Shown here: piece by piece, positions 23,406 through 31,379 of the stretch
How the letters are laid out: each line of letters begins with the position of its first letter
Position numbering within the stretch: position 1 is the stretch's first letter
DNA from: UBA10133 sp964348455
GTDB taxonomy: Bacteria > Patescibacteriota > Microgenomatia > UBA1400 > MFAQ01
DNA: 40,096 nt
NCBI GenBank assembly: GCA_964348455.1
Contig: CAYGCQ010000010.1
Location: forward strand, 1 to 40,096
Reading direction: 5' to 3'
Notes under the pieces: model-generated
The model's input: the letters and a program-made list of their open reading frames with translations, nothing else
What the model was told of the DNA's origin: nothing
The model's database searches: none
Program-made: the position numbers and the translations under genes

Positions 23406-23774
23406 TTATTGGTTGCATTCAGTTTTGATTTTTTCGAGAAGTGCGTTACAAAACTGATCTGAGGCCGCTTTCTTTATTTGCTCAATTTGGTATGCAGCTA
23501 AAGAAGCTGTCTGTCTGGTGATTTCATCAGTAATTGATTTTAGAGGAGAGTCTTCTGAGTACTCCGTATCGACACCCATGACTTCCGGAGTAGGAATTTG
23601 AAGTTTACTAGGAAGGACTTTATTCGCCAAACCAACTGCTGGAGTAAGCACTCCACTTTGAAAACGGGGATTTTTTATATAGTAATCAACTGGACTGGAT
23701 ATTTGAGGAAATATTTTATACACTCCAATTAATGCGAGAGTAAAGATTGTGATTCGAACAAATATGTTGTTCAT
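23406..23774 (-). CDS. Single-pass membrane protein, 122 aa
   Basis: An N-terminal membrane helix (about 5-24) is followed by an external domain with a Pro-rich segment (PSKLQIPTPEVMG). A C-terminal helix has two Cys (FCNALLEKIKTECNQ) that could form a disulfide. I do not recognise the family. It starts 9 bp after the ATP-cone nuclease gene on the same strand, so it is probably cotranscribed with it. A functional link is not evident. Confidence 0.6.
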   Translation of the reverse strand: MNNIFVRITIFTLALIGVYKIFPQISSPVDYYIKNPRFQSGVLTPAVGLANKVLPSKLQIPTPEVMGVDTEYSEDSPLKSITDEITRQTASLAAYQIEQIKKAASDQFCNALLEKIKTECNQ

Positions 23775-23783
23775 AATTATTTT

Positions 23784-24632
23784 TTAGACTTTACAGATTG
23801 CTTGGATATCTTTTCTTGTATTTGAGATTTCATCTTTTGACAGAATGTCGCTTACAGAGTTTGTGTCAATCGCTTTTTTTAATCTGGCGCATGTGACAAT
23901 CCCCTTCTCCATAAGAAGATTTATCTTGTGTCTTGGGAGGTGGTAAGCCAAGGTAACTGGGTGTAAGCCGGCAGACATAATGAGGTCTGACATCCCGTGA
24001 CCGCCAGGAGTTAGCCAAGAGGTAATCTCCAGACCGACGCATCCGGCGTAGTCCACAACTTCTGAAGTTACCTTGGTGTTTGTGACTAACCACGGATAAT
24101 AGGAAATTTTTGTACCGTGACTCTGCTCCATGGCAGACTTGATATCAAGGTATCTTGCGTAAGTATACAGAGCGACCTGGACATCAGTTTTTACTCCCGG
24201 ACTGTTATGGAACTTACATTCTATGAAGAACTGCTTGGATTCTTTTTTGGCGACAACATCTATCTCATGGGTGACGCACTTACCAAGAACGATTACGCCG
24301 ACCTCCGTTTTGTATCCATATTCAGCTAGAACATCTGAAACAATGGTTTCGAATGGGTGCCCGGAAGGACCCAGGTCCATAATGGCTCTTTTGAGACCAT
24401 AGTTATAGTAGTTGTTTACAGGAGCATTTTCCTTCAGATAATGGGATACATTCTCGTGTATATCTTTCGTGGTAATACCCGTTTTTAGATGTCGCTTTAA
24501 ATAATCGACTGTTTGAGAGGCAACGTCAACGGAAAGTCCGGATGTTGCCAAAGACTTGACTAACTTAGATTCGTCAAAGTGCTCCTGATCTCCGGAAGCT
24601 TTGGTAATTGTAATGGGGCTGAGAGTTATCAC
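23784..24632 (-). CDS. ATP-cone and Mrr-like restriction endonuclease fusion
   Basis: The 282-residue protein has an ATP-cone domain (about 5-90: ITKASGDQEHFDESKLVKSL, nucleotide-binding). A PD-(D/E)XK nuclease domain follows (about 92-190), with the E of HPFETIVSDVL, the D of HEIDVVAKK and ECK of FFIECKFH as the catalytic E, D and ExK. A C-terminal HhH-like helical part ends the protein. Such fusions are widespread and usually called restriction endonucleases, but no methyltransferase accompanies it, so a DNA repair or nucleotide-gated nuclease role is equally possible. It begins with GTG at 24632, with TATATT ending 7 nt upstream. Confidence 0.82.
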   Translation of the reverse strand: MITLSPITITKASGDQEHFDESKLVKSLATSGLSVDVASQTVDYLKRHLKTGITTKDIHENVSHYLKENAPVNNYYNYGLKRAIMDLGPSGHPFETIVSDVLAEYGYKTEVGVIVLGKCVTHEIDVVAKKESKQFFIECKFHNSPGVKTDVQVALYTYARYLDIKSAMEQSHGTKISYYPWLVTNTKVTSEVVDYAGCVGLEITSWLTPGGHGMSDLIMSAGLHPVTLAYHLPRHKINLLMEKGIVTCARLKKAIDTNSVSDILSKDEISNTRKDIQAICKV

Positions 24633-24723
24633 TGGTTTTAATATAGCAGGAAAAAAGAACTCAAGGAATCAATAAATTGAGACAAAAGAAAGAAAAAGGC
24701 TGGGATTCAAGTATAATTGCTTT

Positions 24724-25962
24724 ATGAAAATGAGCAAGATGGGTGTGAAGCCCGAAAAAATGGCCCCAAAAGATGCTGAAACGATAAATCACAAGCTACT
24801 GGTTCAAGCTGGATTTGTAAGACAGCTAATGGCAGGTGTTTATACCTACCTTCCTCTAGGTCTACGAGTACTGAGGAATATCGAGAAAATAATCCGAGAG
24901 GAGATGGATGCTATTGGTGGTGAAGAAATCCTGATGCCTATGCTTCATCCAGCTGAAATTTGGAAAAAAACAGGTGGTTGGGATAGTATCGATGTTTTAT
25001 TTAAAGTTAAAAGTCGAACTGACAGAGATTACGCATTGGGACAGTCTCAAGAAGAAGTGGTAACTCCAACGATGAAAGAGTTTGTCAAATCTTATCGTGA
25101 TTTGCCCAGAATGCCTTACCACATTCAGTGGAAGTTTAGAGATGAGCTTAGGTCCAAGTCTGGAATTATGAGAGGGAGAGAGTTTCTAATGAAAGACATG
25201 TACTCATTTCACATTGATCAAGCCGATTTTGATAGATTTTACGAGATTGCGAAGAAGGCTTATCTGAGGATTTTTTCACGACTAGGACTAGATGCGAAAG
25301 TAACAGAAGCTTCCGGAGGAGCTTTTTCGGAAAAAATATCTTATGAGTTTGAAGTCCTGACTGATGCCGGAGAAGTGAACATACTTTATTGTGATGCCTG
25401 CGAATTCTGTGCGAACGTAGATGATCTTAGTCAATACAAAGAGGGTGATACATGTCCAAAATGTGGAAACTCCACTTTAAAATCTTCGGTAGCAGCTGAA
25501 GTCGGAAATGTATTTGATCTAGGAGATAAATATTCTAAAGCGTTTGACCTCAAAATAGCAAAGTCATCCGGTGAATCAATCTATCCAATAATGGGATGCT
25601 ATGGAATTGGTATCAGCAGAACCATGGGGGTTATTGTAGAAAAATTCCATGATGATAAAGGAATTATTTGGCCAAAGAACATCGCTCCTTATACTGTTCA
25701 CTTAATCGATATTAAGCAGAGTGAACAAGCTCAGGAGATCTACGACTTGTTGCAATCTAAAGATATCGAAGTTTTGTGGGATGATCGAGACATAAATGTC
25801 GGAGGAAAGTTTTCTGATGCTGACCTAATTGGATGTCCATGGAGAGTGGTAGTATCCGAGAAAAGTATGGCTAAGAATCAAATAGAGGTTAAAGAAAGAC
25901 GAGATGGTGAACCGGAAATGATGACCACAGAACAGTTTATAAATAAACTTAAGAGTGCTTAA
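24724..25962 (+). CDS. proS: Prolyl-tRNA synthetase, short form
   Basis: This class II synthetase charges tRNA-Pro. Motif 2 is seen as FRDELRSKSGIMRGREFLMKD and motif 3 as GCYGIGISRTMG, with the C-terminal anticodon-binding domain from about residue 320 (YTVHLIDIKQ ... VLWDDRD). At 412 residues it lacks the roughly 180-residue editing insertion of standard bacterial ProS. In its place is a short segment with CDACEFC and CPKCG, a possible zinc knuckle. Without the editing domain, mischarged Ala-tRNA-Pro would need another corrector. TATAAT ends 6 nt before the ATG. It overlaps lgt by 8 bp. Confidence 0.96.
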   Translation: MKMSKMGVKPEKMAPKDAETINHKLLVQAGFVRQLMAGVYTYLPLGLRVLRNIEKIIREEMDAIGGEEILMPMLHPAEIWKKTGGWDSIDVLFKVKSRTDRDYALGQSQEEVVTPTMKEFVKSYRDLPRMPYHIQWKFRDELRSKSGIMRGREFLMKDMYSFHIDQADFDRFYEIAKKAYLRIFSRLGLDAKVTEASGGAFSEKISYEFEVLTDAGEVNILYCDACEFCANVDDLSQYKEGDTCPKCGNSTLKSSVAAEVGNVFDLGDKYSKAFDLKIAKSSGESIYPIMGCYGIGISRTMGVIVEKFHDDKGIIWPKNIAPYTVHLIDIKQSEQAQEIYDLLQSKDIEVLWDDRDINVGGKFSDADLIGCPWRVVVSEKSMAKNQIEVKERRDGEPEMMTTEQFINKLKSA

Positions 25963-26635
25963 TGTCTTCGGACTTACAATTCATCTTTATGGATTACTGA
26001 TAGGTTTGGGTGTCTGGGCTGGGCTGGAGATTGCCTTGAAGGCTAGACCAAAACTTGCGAAAGAGGCTGAACAGTCATTTATTTGGGCTTTGACCTTTGG
26101 TGTAATTGGAGCGAGAATTTATCACGTTGTAGATTACTGGAGCAGGTACTATTCGCAAAATTTATGGAATATTTTTGCAGTTTGGGAAGGAGGTTTGGGA
26201 ATCTGGGGCGCTATTGTTGGTGCAATCCTGGGTCTATATTTATACTGTCGAATTAAAAATAAAAGGATGCTTCCAATACTAGACTCTTTTGCTGTTGGGG
26301 CTCCGATAGCTCAAGCGATAGGTAGACTGGGGAACTGGGCCAATGGAGAACTAATAGGTAAAAATGGAGAGCCCCTTTTCGCGTATGAAGCGACTCTAAA
26401 TGTTTTACTTTTTACAATTCTATGGAGGCTAGCTAAGAAAAAAACCAGAAACGGAAAACTATTTGGCAGATATCTCGCTGGTTATGGGATTATAAGAATA
26501 ATTTTGGAAGGTCTGAGGCCAAACGAAATTATCTGGAGAGTTGGTGGAGTCCCTACGGCAATTATTTTCGGAGTGGTGGGAATTATTATTGGAATTTCGA
26601 TTATCCAGATGGATTCCCGATCAGGTCGGGAATGA
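25955..26635 (+). CDS. lgt: Prolipoprotein diacylglyceryl transferase (Lgt)
   Basis: This membrane enzyme transfers diacylglycerol to the lipobox Cys of prolipoproteins. About seven membrane helices and the family signature GRLGNWANGELIGK (near residue 122) are seen, together with GVIGARIYHVV and VWEGGLGIWGAIVGA. The start is GTG at 25955, overlapping the end of proS by 8 bp, so it is translationally coupled. The last eight residues (MDSRSGRE) and the stop codon are supplied by a palindromic repeat rather than by the ancestral gene. Confidence 0.93.
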   Translation: MLNVFGLTIHLYGLLIGLGVWAGLEIALKARPKLAKEAEQSFIWALTFGVIGARIYHVVDYWSRYYSQNLWNIFAVWEGGLGIWGAIVGAILGLYLYCRIKNKRMLPILDSFAVGAPIAQAIGRLGNWANGELIGKNGEPLFAYEATLNVLLFTILWRLAKKKTRNGKLFGRYLAGYGIIRIILEGLRPNEIIWRVGGVPTAIIFGVVGIIIGISIIQMDSRSGRE

Positions 26636-27015
26636 CATGGGCGGAGAGCGATTGCTTCGGTTCGGATTACCGAAACTTCCAATGACGGAAAGTGGAATAA
26701 TTTATATAGATTCCCTGACAGGCGTGAATGACATGGGTGGAGGGAGATTGCTTCGGTTTGGATTACCGAAACTTACAATGACGGAAAGTGGAATAATTTA
26801 TATAGATTCCCTGACAGGCGTGAATGACATNNNNNNNNNNNNNNNNNNNNNNNNNNNNNNNNNNNNNNNNNNNNNNNNNNNNNNNNNNNNNNNNNNNNNN
26901 NNNNNNNNNNNNNNNNNNNNNNNNNNNNNNGAATAATTTATATAGATTCCCTGACAGGCGTGAATGACATGGGTGGAGGGAGATTCCTCCACCCGCTTCA
27001 CTCGGTCGGAATGAC
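26608..27015 (+). repeat. Palindromic repeat array (period about 96 bp) with assembly gap
   Basis: The array begins inside the 3' end of lgt with ATTCCCGATCAGGTCGGGAAT. It then alternates TTCGG...CCGAAA palindromes ending CAATGACGG with a GATTCCCTGACAGGCGTGAATGACA unit. The marker GAATAATTTATATAG occurs at 26695, 26791 and, after the gap, 26931. It ends with a CACTCGGTCGGAATGACG unit against the end of lon. No gene is seen in 26636-27017. Confidence 0.88.
26831..26930. other. Assembly gap of 100 N inside palindromic array
   Basis: Exactly 100 Ns, with the same repeat unit on both sides, mean the copy number is not known. Confidence 0.98.
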
Positions 27016-27017
27016 GA

Positions 27018-29378
27018 TTAGGAGAAGACAATTTTGACTACGTCGTCCATGCTTCGCACGAAGTGAAATTCTAGATCCTTCTTGACCTTATCGGGAAGAT
27101 CGACTAAGTTTTTTTCATTATCTTTAGGAAGTATCACGGTTTTGATGCCTGCTCGGTGAGCTGCGACGACCTTTTCTCTAACGCCACCAATCTCTAGTGC
27201 ACGACCTCTTAAAGTTACTTCTCCCGTCATGGCAAGTTTTCTAGGAACTGTCTTTTTCGTGAAAGCAGAGACAATAGCTGTAGTTATAGCCAGACCGGCA
27301 CTTGGTCCATCTTTAGGAACAGCACCTTCGGGAACATGTATGTGAATGTCGGATTTAGCTATCTTTTGTTTGGAAATACCAAGTTCCTGATTATGGGAAC
27401 GAACATAGGAGTAAGCAGCTTTGGCTGACTCTTTCATAACATCTCCGAGCTGCCCGGTAAGTGTCACTTTGCCTTGACCGGGCATAAGAGCAACTTCGAT
27501 AAAGAGAATGTCTCCGCCAACCCGGGTGTATGCCAGACCAGTAACGAGACCTACTTGATCCTTATCTTCTGCTAGAGCATGACTGTACATAACAGGTCCA
27601 AGATATTTGTGGATTAGTTCCTTGGTGAGAACGATGGGTAGCACCTGTTCTGAAGCTTTAACCTTAGCAGCTTTTCTCATAACTGAAGCAATTTGACGTT
27701 CAAGATTTCTAACTCCAGCTTCGCGGGTATAGAATCTGACAATGTACCGCAGGACTGTCGAGCTCATTTCGACATCTTTTGGCTCCAAGGCATTGACCTC
27801 AGCTTGTTTTTTGAATAAATATTTTTTGGCGATGTTAAACTTTTCCTCTTCGGTGTAGCCTGAAAATTCAATTACTTCTAGACGATCTCTAAGTGCGGGT
27901 GGGATAGGATCTAAGACATTGGCAGTGGTTATGAAAAGCACCTGTGATAGATCATAAGGAATGTCCAGGTAATGATCTTGGAAGGCAAAGTTTTGTTCAG
28001 GGTCTAAAGCTTCCAGTAGAGCGGAACTTGGATCACCTCTAAAGTCGGCACCTAGCTTGTCAATTTCATCAAGCATAAATACAGGGTTGTTTACTCCACT
28101 ATCTTTTATCGACTGTATTACCCTGCCTGCCATAGCTCCAACATAGGTACGGCGATGGCCTCGAATCTCAGCTTCATCCTTGACGCCACCCAGAGACATC
28201 TTGACAAACTTGCGGCCGATGGCTTTTGCGATAGAGCGACCAACTGAAGTTTTTCCTACCCCCGGTGGCCCAACGAAACAAAGTATCGTGGGAGGTACAG
28301 GAGAGTGTTTTTTGGTCTTTTTAATCTGCTCGGACTTTAACTTCAAGACTGCAATGTATTCGAGAATTCTTTCCTTGACTTTTTCTAAACCATAATGATC
28401 TTGATTCAAGATTTTTTCAGCTTTGGTTAGAGAGTAGCTGCTCTTGGTATATTCACCCCAAGGAAGTTCTAGGACACTTTCGATCCAAGTCCTCAGATAT
28501 GAAGTCTCCGGATTATGAAGAGAAAGCTTGGCTAACCGGTCTAACTCCTTGGCTACTTTAGCAAATGTTTCATTGGGGAGTTTGGCCTTTTTTAGTTTGG
28601 TTTTTAGTTCACTAATTTCTTCTTCTTCACCACCTTCACCCAGCTCTTTTTGAATTGCACGCATTCTTTCTCTCAAGACTGCCTCCTTCATGCTTTCATC
28701 AAATCTTTTTTGTGTTTTATTTTCGATTTTTTTCTCGAGCTCCAAAATTTTTATTTCTTCGTTTAAGCGATTGCAGATTATATTCAACCTACTCTCAACA
28801 GAGTTATTTTCCAATAATTTTTGTTTATCTTCATTTTTTATTTCCAGTATTGCAGAAATTTGATTTGCTACCAGTAAGGGGTCCGCACTGGCGATTAGTT
28901 TAGTTAGGACGCCTGGGTCAATATTGGCCTTACCTAGCTCCTGAGCTCTTTTTATTTCGGCAACGGCTCTGTTTCCAAGAGCAATAATCTCTCGAGCTGT
29001 GACTATTTCCTGCTCTATATCTTCCACGACTACCCACATACGACCATCCCGATTTTCCAGTTGGTTTATTTTGACTCTAAAAAGACCTTTTACTATAGCG
29101 TGAAGTTCATCGTTTACAGGCAAAGTTTTGGTTATCTTACAAACAGTTCCAATCGAGTAGTAGTCTTCGAGCTCTTCAGAATTTGATTTTGGGTCCTTTT
29201 GAGAAACAAAACAAACCTCTTGATCGTTGGCGTACGCTTCACTAATGCCGGAGATGGATGCCGGTCTACCAAAAGTTAATACCGCTTCCGTATCGGGAAA
29301 GATAACACCTTCTCTAAGCCCGATAAAGGGCACCAAGCTAGTGTGTGAAAAGTCTTTTTTTGCTTCGTTTTCGGCCAT
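27018..29378 (-). CDS. lon: ATP-dependent Lon protease
   Basis: This 786-residue protein has all Lon domains: the N-terminal substrate-binding domain (about 15-210), a coiled region (about 215-260), the AAA+ module with Walker A GPPGVGKTS and Walker B PVFMLDEIDK, and the C-terminal protease with catalytic S693 in DGPSAG and K736 in REKVVAAHRAG. It degrades misfolded and regulatory proteins in the cytoplasm. TAAAAT ends 8 nt before ATG 29378. A separate small operon lies upstream on the same strand. Confidence 0.97.
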   Translation of the reverse strand: MAENEAKKDFSHTSLVPFIGLREGVIFPDTEAVLTFGRPASISGISEAYANDQEVCFVSQKDPKSNSEELEDYYSIGTVCKITKTLPVNDELHAIVKGLFRVKINQLENRDGRMWVVVEDIEQEIVTAREIIALGNRAVAEIKRAQELGKANIDPGVLTKLIASADPLLVANQISAILEIKNEDKQKLLENNSVESRLNIICNRLNEEIKILELEKKIENKTQKRFDESMKEAVLRERMRAIQKELGEGGEEEEISELKTKLKKAKLPNETFAKVAKELDRLAKLSLHNPETSYLRTWIESVLELPWGEYTKSSYSLTKAEKILNQDHYGLEKVKERILEYIAVLKLKSEQIKKTKKHSPVPPTILCFVGPPGVGKTSVGRSIAKAIGRKFVKMSLGGVKDEAEIRGHRRTYVGAMAGRVIQSIKDSGVNNPVFMLDEIDKLGADFRGDPSSALLEALDPEQNFAFQDHYLDIPYDLSQVLFITTANVLDPIPPALRDRLEVIEFSGYTEEEKFNIAKKYLFKKQAEVNALEPKDVEMSSTVLRYIVRFYTREAGVRNLERQIASVMRKAAKVKASEQVLPIVLTKELIHKYLGPVMYSHALAEDKDQVGLVTGLAYTRVGGDILFIEVALMPGQGKVTLTGQLGDVMKESAKAAYSYVRSHNQELGISKQKIAKSDIHIHVPEGAVPKDGPSAGLAITTAIVSAFTKKTVPRKLAMTGEVTLRGRALEIGGVREKVVAAHRAGIKTVILPKDNEKNLVDLPDKVKKDLEFHFVRSMDDVVKIVFS

Positions 29379-29420
29379 AGTTAAAGATTTTAGCAGATAG
29401 ATGGATAAATTGCTAACCCT

Positions 29421-29522
29421 CTATAATATGAGGAATCTTAAGCCTAAAAGGATGGTAGCGAACACCGTCATAACAGCGATAATAAGAAAGAATGATACAG
29501 AAAAATTTTGTTTTTTTGACAT
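29421..29522 (-). CDS. 33-aa single-pass membrane microprotein
   Basis: This ORF begins with ATG 29522, one base after the TAA of the upstream gene, and ends with TAG 29421-29423. It encodes a short polar head (MSKKQNFS) and then one membrane helix of about 22 residues (FFLIIAVMTVFATILLGLRFL). Its tight coupling to the upstream exported-domain gene and clean topology suggest it is real. It lies 42 bp before lon on the same strand. Confidence 0.5.
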   Translation of the reverse strand: MSKKQNFSVSFFLIIAVMTVFATILLGLRFLIL

Positions 29523-29523
29523 G

Positions 29524-29979
29524 TTATTTTACGATGTCCAGATGCTCCTCTCTGGACCAAAGATGATTGCCCCTGACTTTTGCATAGGCTCTGAAGTAAA
29601 CACGGCCAAGTTGAGTAAACGGAATTCTAAGATCAAAGGTTCCTGGTAATCTAAAGTAACCCGTCGAATAATCCGGCTGTGAATTAGGGTACCCAACAGC
29701 TTCAGGAGAGGCAGTCTTTGGTAATGCACTGGCGCTGGAGACGTAGCCCCAGAATATTGTAGTATGGTCTGTCGATAAATCTGAGGAAGCTTCCAGAGAC
29801 CAAATAAAGGAACCCAAACTGCCTTCTTTAACCGATTCCGGGTAAGAAACAAGGTTGACTGACAGAGGAGAGGCTTGAGTCTCTCTAATGGCTGATTGAG
29901 CTTCATAGTAGTTGAAGTAAACCAACCCCAGGAATATCAGAAGAGCAAAGCATAGGTATCGATAGGTCCTGGTTTTCAT
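29524..29979 (-). CDS. Membrane-anchored exported protein, 151 aa
   Basis: One N-terminal helix (about 7-24, YLCFALLIFLGLVYF) anchors an external domain of about 120 residues made mainly of beta strands (LSVNLVSYPESVKEGSLGSFIWSLEA ... VYFRAYAKVRGNHLWSREEHLDIV). The last part resembles the Ig/fibronectin-like strand pattern of surface proteins. Family unknown. ATG 29979 is preferred because TATAAT overlaps the alternative ATG at 29991. It is followed at once by a 33-aa membrane microprotein. Confidence 0.65.
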   Translation of the reverse strand: MKTRTYRYLCFALLIFLGLVYFNYYEAQSAIRETQASPLSVNLVSYPESVKEGSLGSFIWSLEASSDLSTDHTTIFWGYVSSASALPKTASPEAVGYPNSQPDYSTGYFRLPGTFDLRIPFTQLGRVYFRAYAKVRGNHLWSREEHLDIVK

Positions 29980-30118
29980 TATTAAGGCCATTATAGCTAA
30001 AATAGGGTCAAAATTGGCCGGAACTGGCTACGCCGGGTGGCAAAAAATGCCTAATAGCCTCAATGTGTTATAATATAGGTTATCTGAACTCTAAAAATTC
30101 TTCAAAAAAAGAGGTCTA

Positions 30119-30829
30119 ATGAACACAATGATTGTGATAGTGCTTATTTCTTGTGCCATCATCGGACACGAACTGGCACATGCCCTGACAGGCTTTATTC
30201 TTGGATATAAGCTAAAGAAGATCTACTTAGGATGGCCAGTAAAATGGAAGATTCTGGGGTTTAGCCCGATTATCTTCAAGAGGCAGCTGGGAAACACGGA
30301 AGTCGGCATATCCTTACTTCTGATGGGAGGGATGGTGGATTTCCATGATTTTGACAAACCACCTTTCTGGAAGATTTCTTTGATCGCACTGGCAGGACCG
30401 GTGTCAAACTTCTTGTTTGCATTGGTTCCCATGATAATTGTCTTTGGCCCGGCGGTAGGTTGGTCGGAAGTAATGCTACAAGTAAATTACTTCCTGATGG
30501 GAATTGGACTACTAGCAAGTGGGAATATACCACTGAGCTCCATGACCGGTTTGGCCGGCACGGTGGCGGTATTTACCTCACTAGCGACTGGCTACCACCA
30601 TGGGTGGTTACTCGTCTGGCTGATTTTAAACATCAGCTTGGCAGTATTTAATATATTTCCAATCCCAGCTCTCGACGGCGGACACATATTAATGTCCGCA
30701 ATTACAAGCGTTCTAAGCCGATTCTTCGGCGAAAAATACGCCAAAGCCGGAGAGAATGTATCCAAAGTTTTTCTCCAGATGTTGACAATCCTTATGATTG
30801 TCGTAATGTTGAAAGACATACTTTGGTAA
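30119..30829 (+). CDS. M50 site-2-type membrane metalloprotease
   Basis: This 236-residue protein has the zinc motif HELAH at 17-21 in the first helix. The second motif, FPIPALDGGH, is near residue 183, which supplies the third zinc ligand Asp in M50 proteases (SpoIVFB/RseP group). About six membrane helices are seen and there is no PDZ domain. Such enzymes cleave membrane-spanning regulators and could act on an anti-sigma factor, such as the one at 5749, but this is only a guess. GAGGT lies 3 nt before the ATG and TATAAT at 30069-30074, so it has a leader of about 38 nt. Confidence 0.85.
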   Translation: MNTMIVIVLISCAIIGHELAHALTGFILGYKLKKIYLGWPVKWKILGFSPIIFKRQLGNTEVGISLLLMGGMVDFHDFDKPPFWKISLIALAGPVSNFLFALVPMIIVFGPAVGWSEVMLQVNYFLMGIGLLASGNIPLSSMTGLAGTVAVFTSLATGYHHGWLLVWLILNISLAVFNIFPIPALDGGHILMSAITSVLSRFFGEKYAKAGENVSKVFLQMLTILMIVVMLKDILW

Positions 30830-30836
30830 AAAATTA

Positions 30837-30862
30837 CCCGCCGAAAGGCGGGTTTTATTTTT
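30837..30862 (+). terminator. Intrinsic terminator
   Basis: CCCGCC-GAAA-GGCGGG is followed by TTTTATTTTT, seven bases after the stop of the M50 gene. Its T tract overlaps the stop end of the convergent VIT-like gene. Confidence 0.92.
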
Positions 30863-31358
30863 GGAGGAAAGGTGAAGAGATCCTCCCGATTAGATAACCA
30901 ACGGAGGCGGCAGCCAGAGAGACCAAGCTCATCTCCAGACCGCTTTTTATTTTGTTGATTCCCGCAACTGAACCTTTGACATAACCAATGATAAAGAGAA
31001 CGATGAAAGACAGGATAACAGAAGGGATAATGGCAGAATGGACTGACAAAAAAAGGAAAGGGGTGACGGAAATTAGACCTCCAAGTACATAGAAAACTCC
31101 CATAAAAAGAGAATTGTAAAGTGATTTGTGTGTTGAGGCGGAAGCTGACTTATGAGCCACTTCCATTTCCGATTTGTTTGAAAGGTAGGTGCCGGCCGTC
31201 ATAGAAAGGCTTTCAACAACAATTACAACGACGGCCGAAAGAATTACCAGTTGACGATTTTGAGTGCCTGTAGCGATCCCAATAACAACCCCTAGAGTAG
31301 AAACCAAACTATCTTCAAGACCAAAAATTACCTCTCTGACAGGTATTTGCAGTTTCAT
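30855..31358 (-). CDS. VIT1/CCC1-family Fe/Mn transporter-like protein
   Basis: The 167-residue membrane protein begins with the VIT family pattern REVIFGLEDSLVSTLGVVIGIATGT. VVVIVVESLSMTAGTYLSNKSEMEV (metal-binding loop start) follows, and then three more helices. The family moves Fe2+ or Mn2+ out of the cytosol. At 167 residues it is shorter than plant and yeast members, with a reduced cytoplasmic metal-binding domain. TACAAT ends 5 nt before ATG 31358. It follows the P-type ATPase by 21 bp on the same strand. Confidence 0.85.
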   Translation of the reverse strand: MKLQIPVREVIFGLEDSLVSTLGVVIGIATGTQNRQLVILSAVVVIVVESLSMTAGTYLSNKSEMEVAHKSASASTHKSLYNSLFMGVFYVLGGLISVTPFLFLSVHSAIIPSVILSFIVLFIIGYVKGSVAGINKIKSGLEMSLVSLAAASVGYLIGRISSPFLQK

Positions 31359-31379
31359 GATTTATTGTAGCAACATTAC

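Noticed and set aside
29401..29649. Plus-strand 82-aa ORF
   Set aside because: It overlaps, in antisense, both the exported protein gene and the 33-aa microprotein, which have better composition and coupling.
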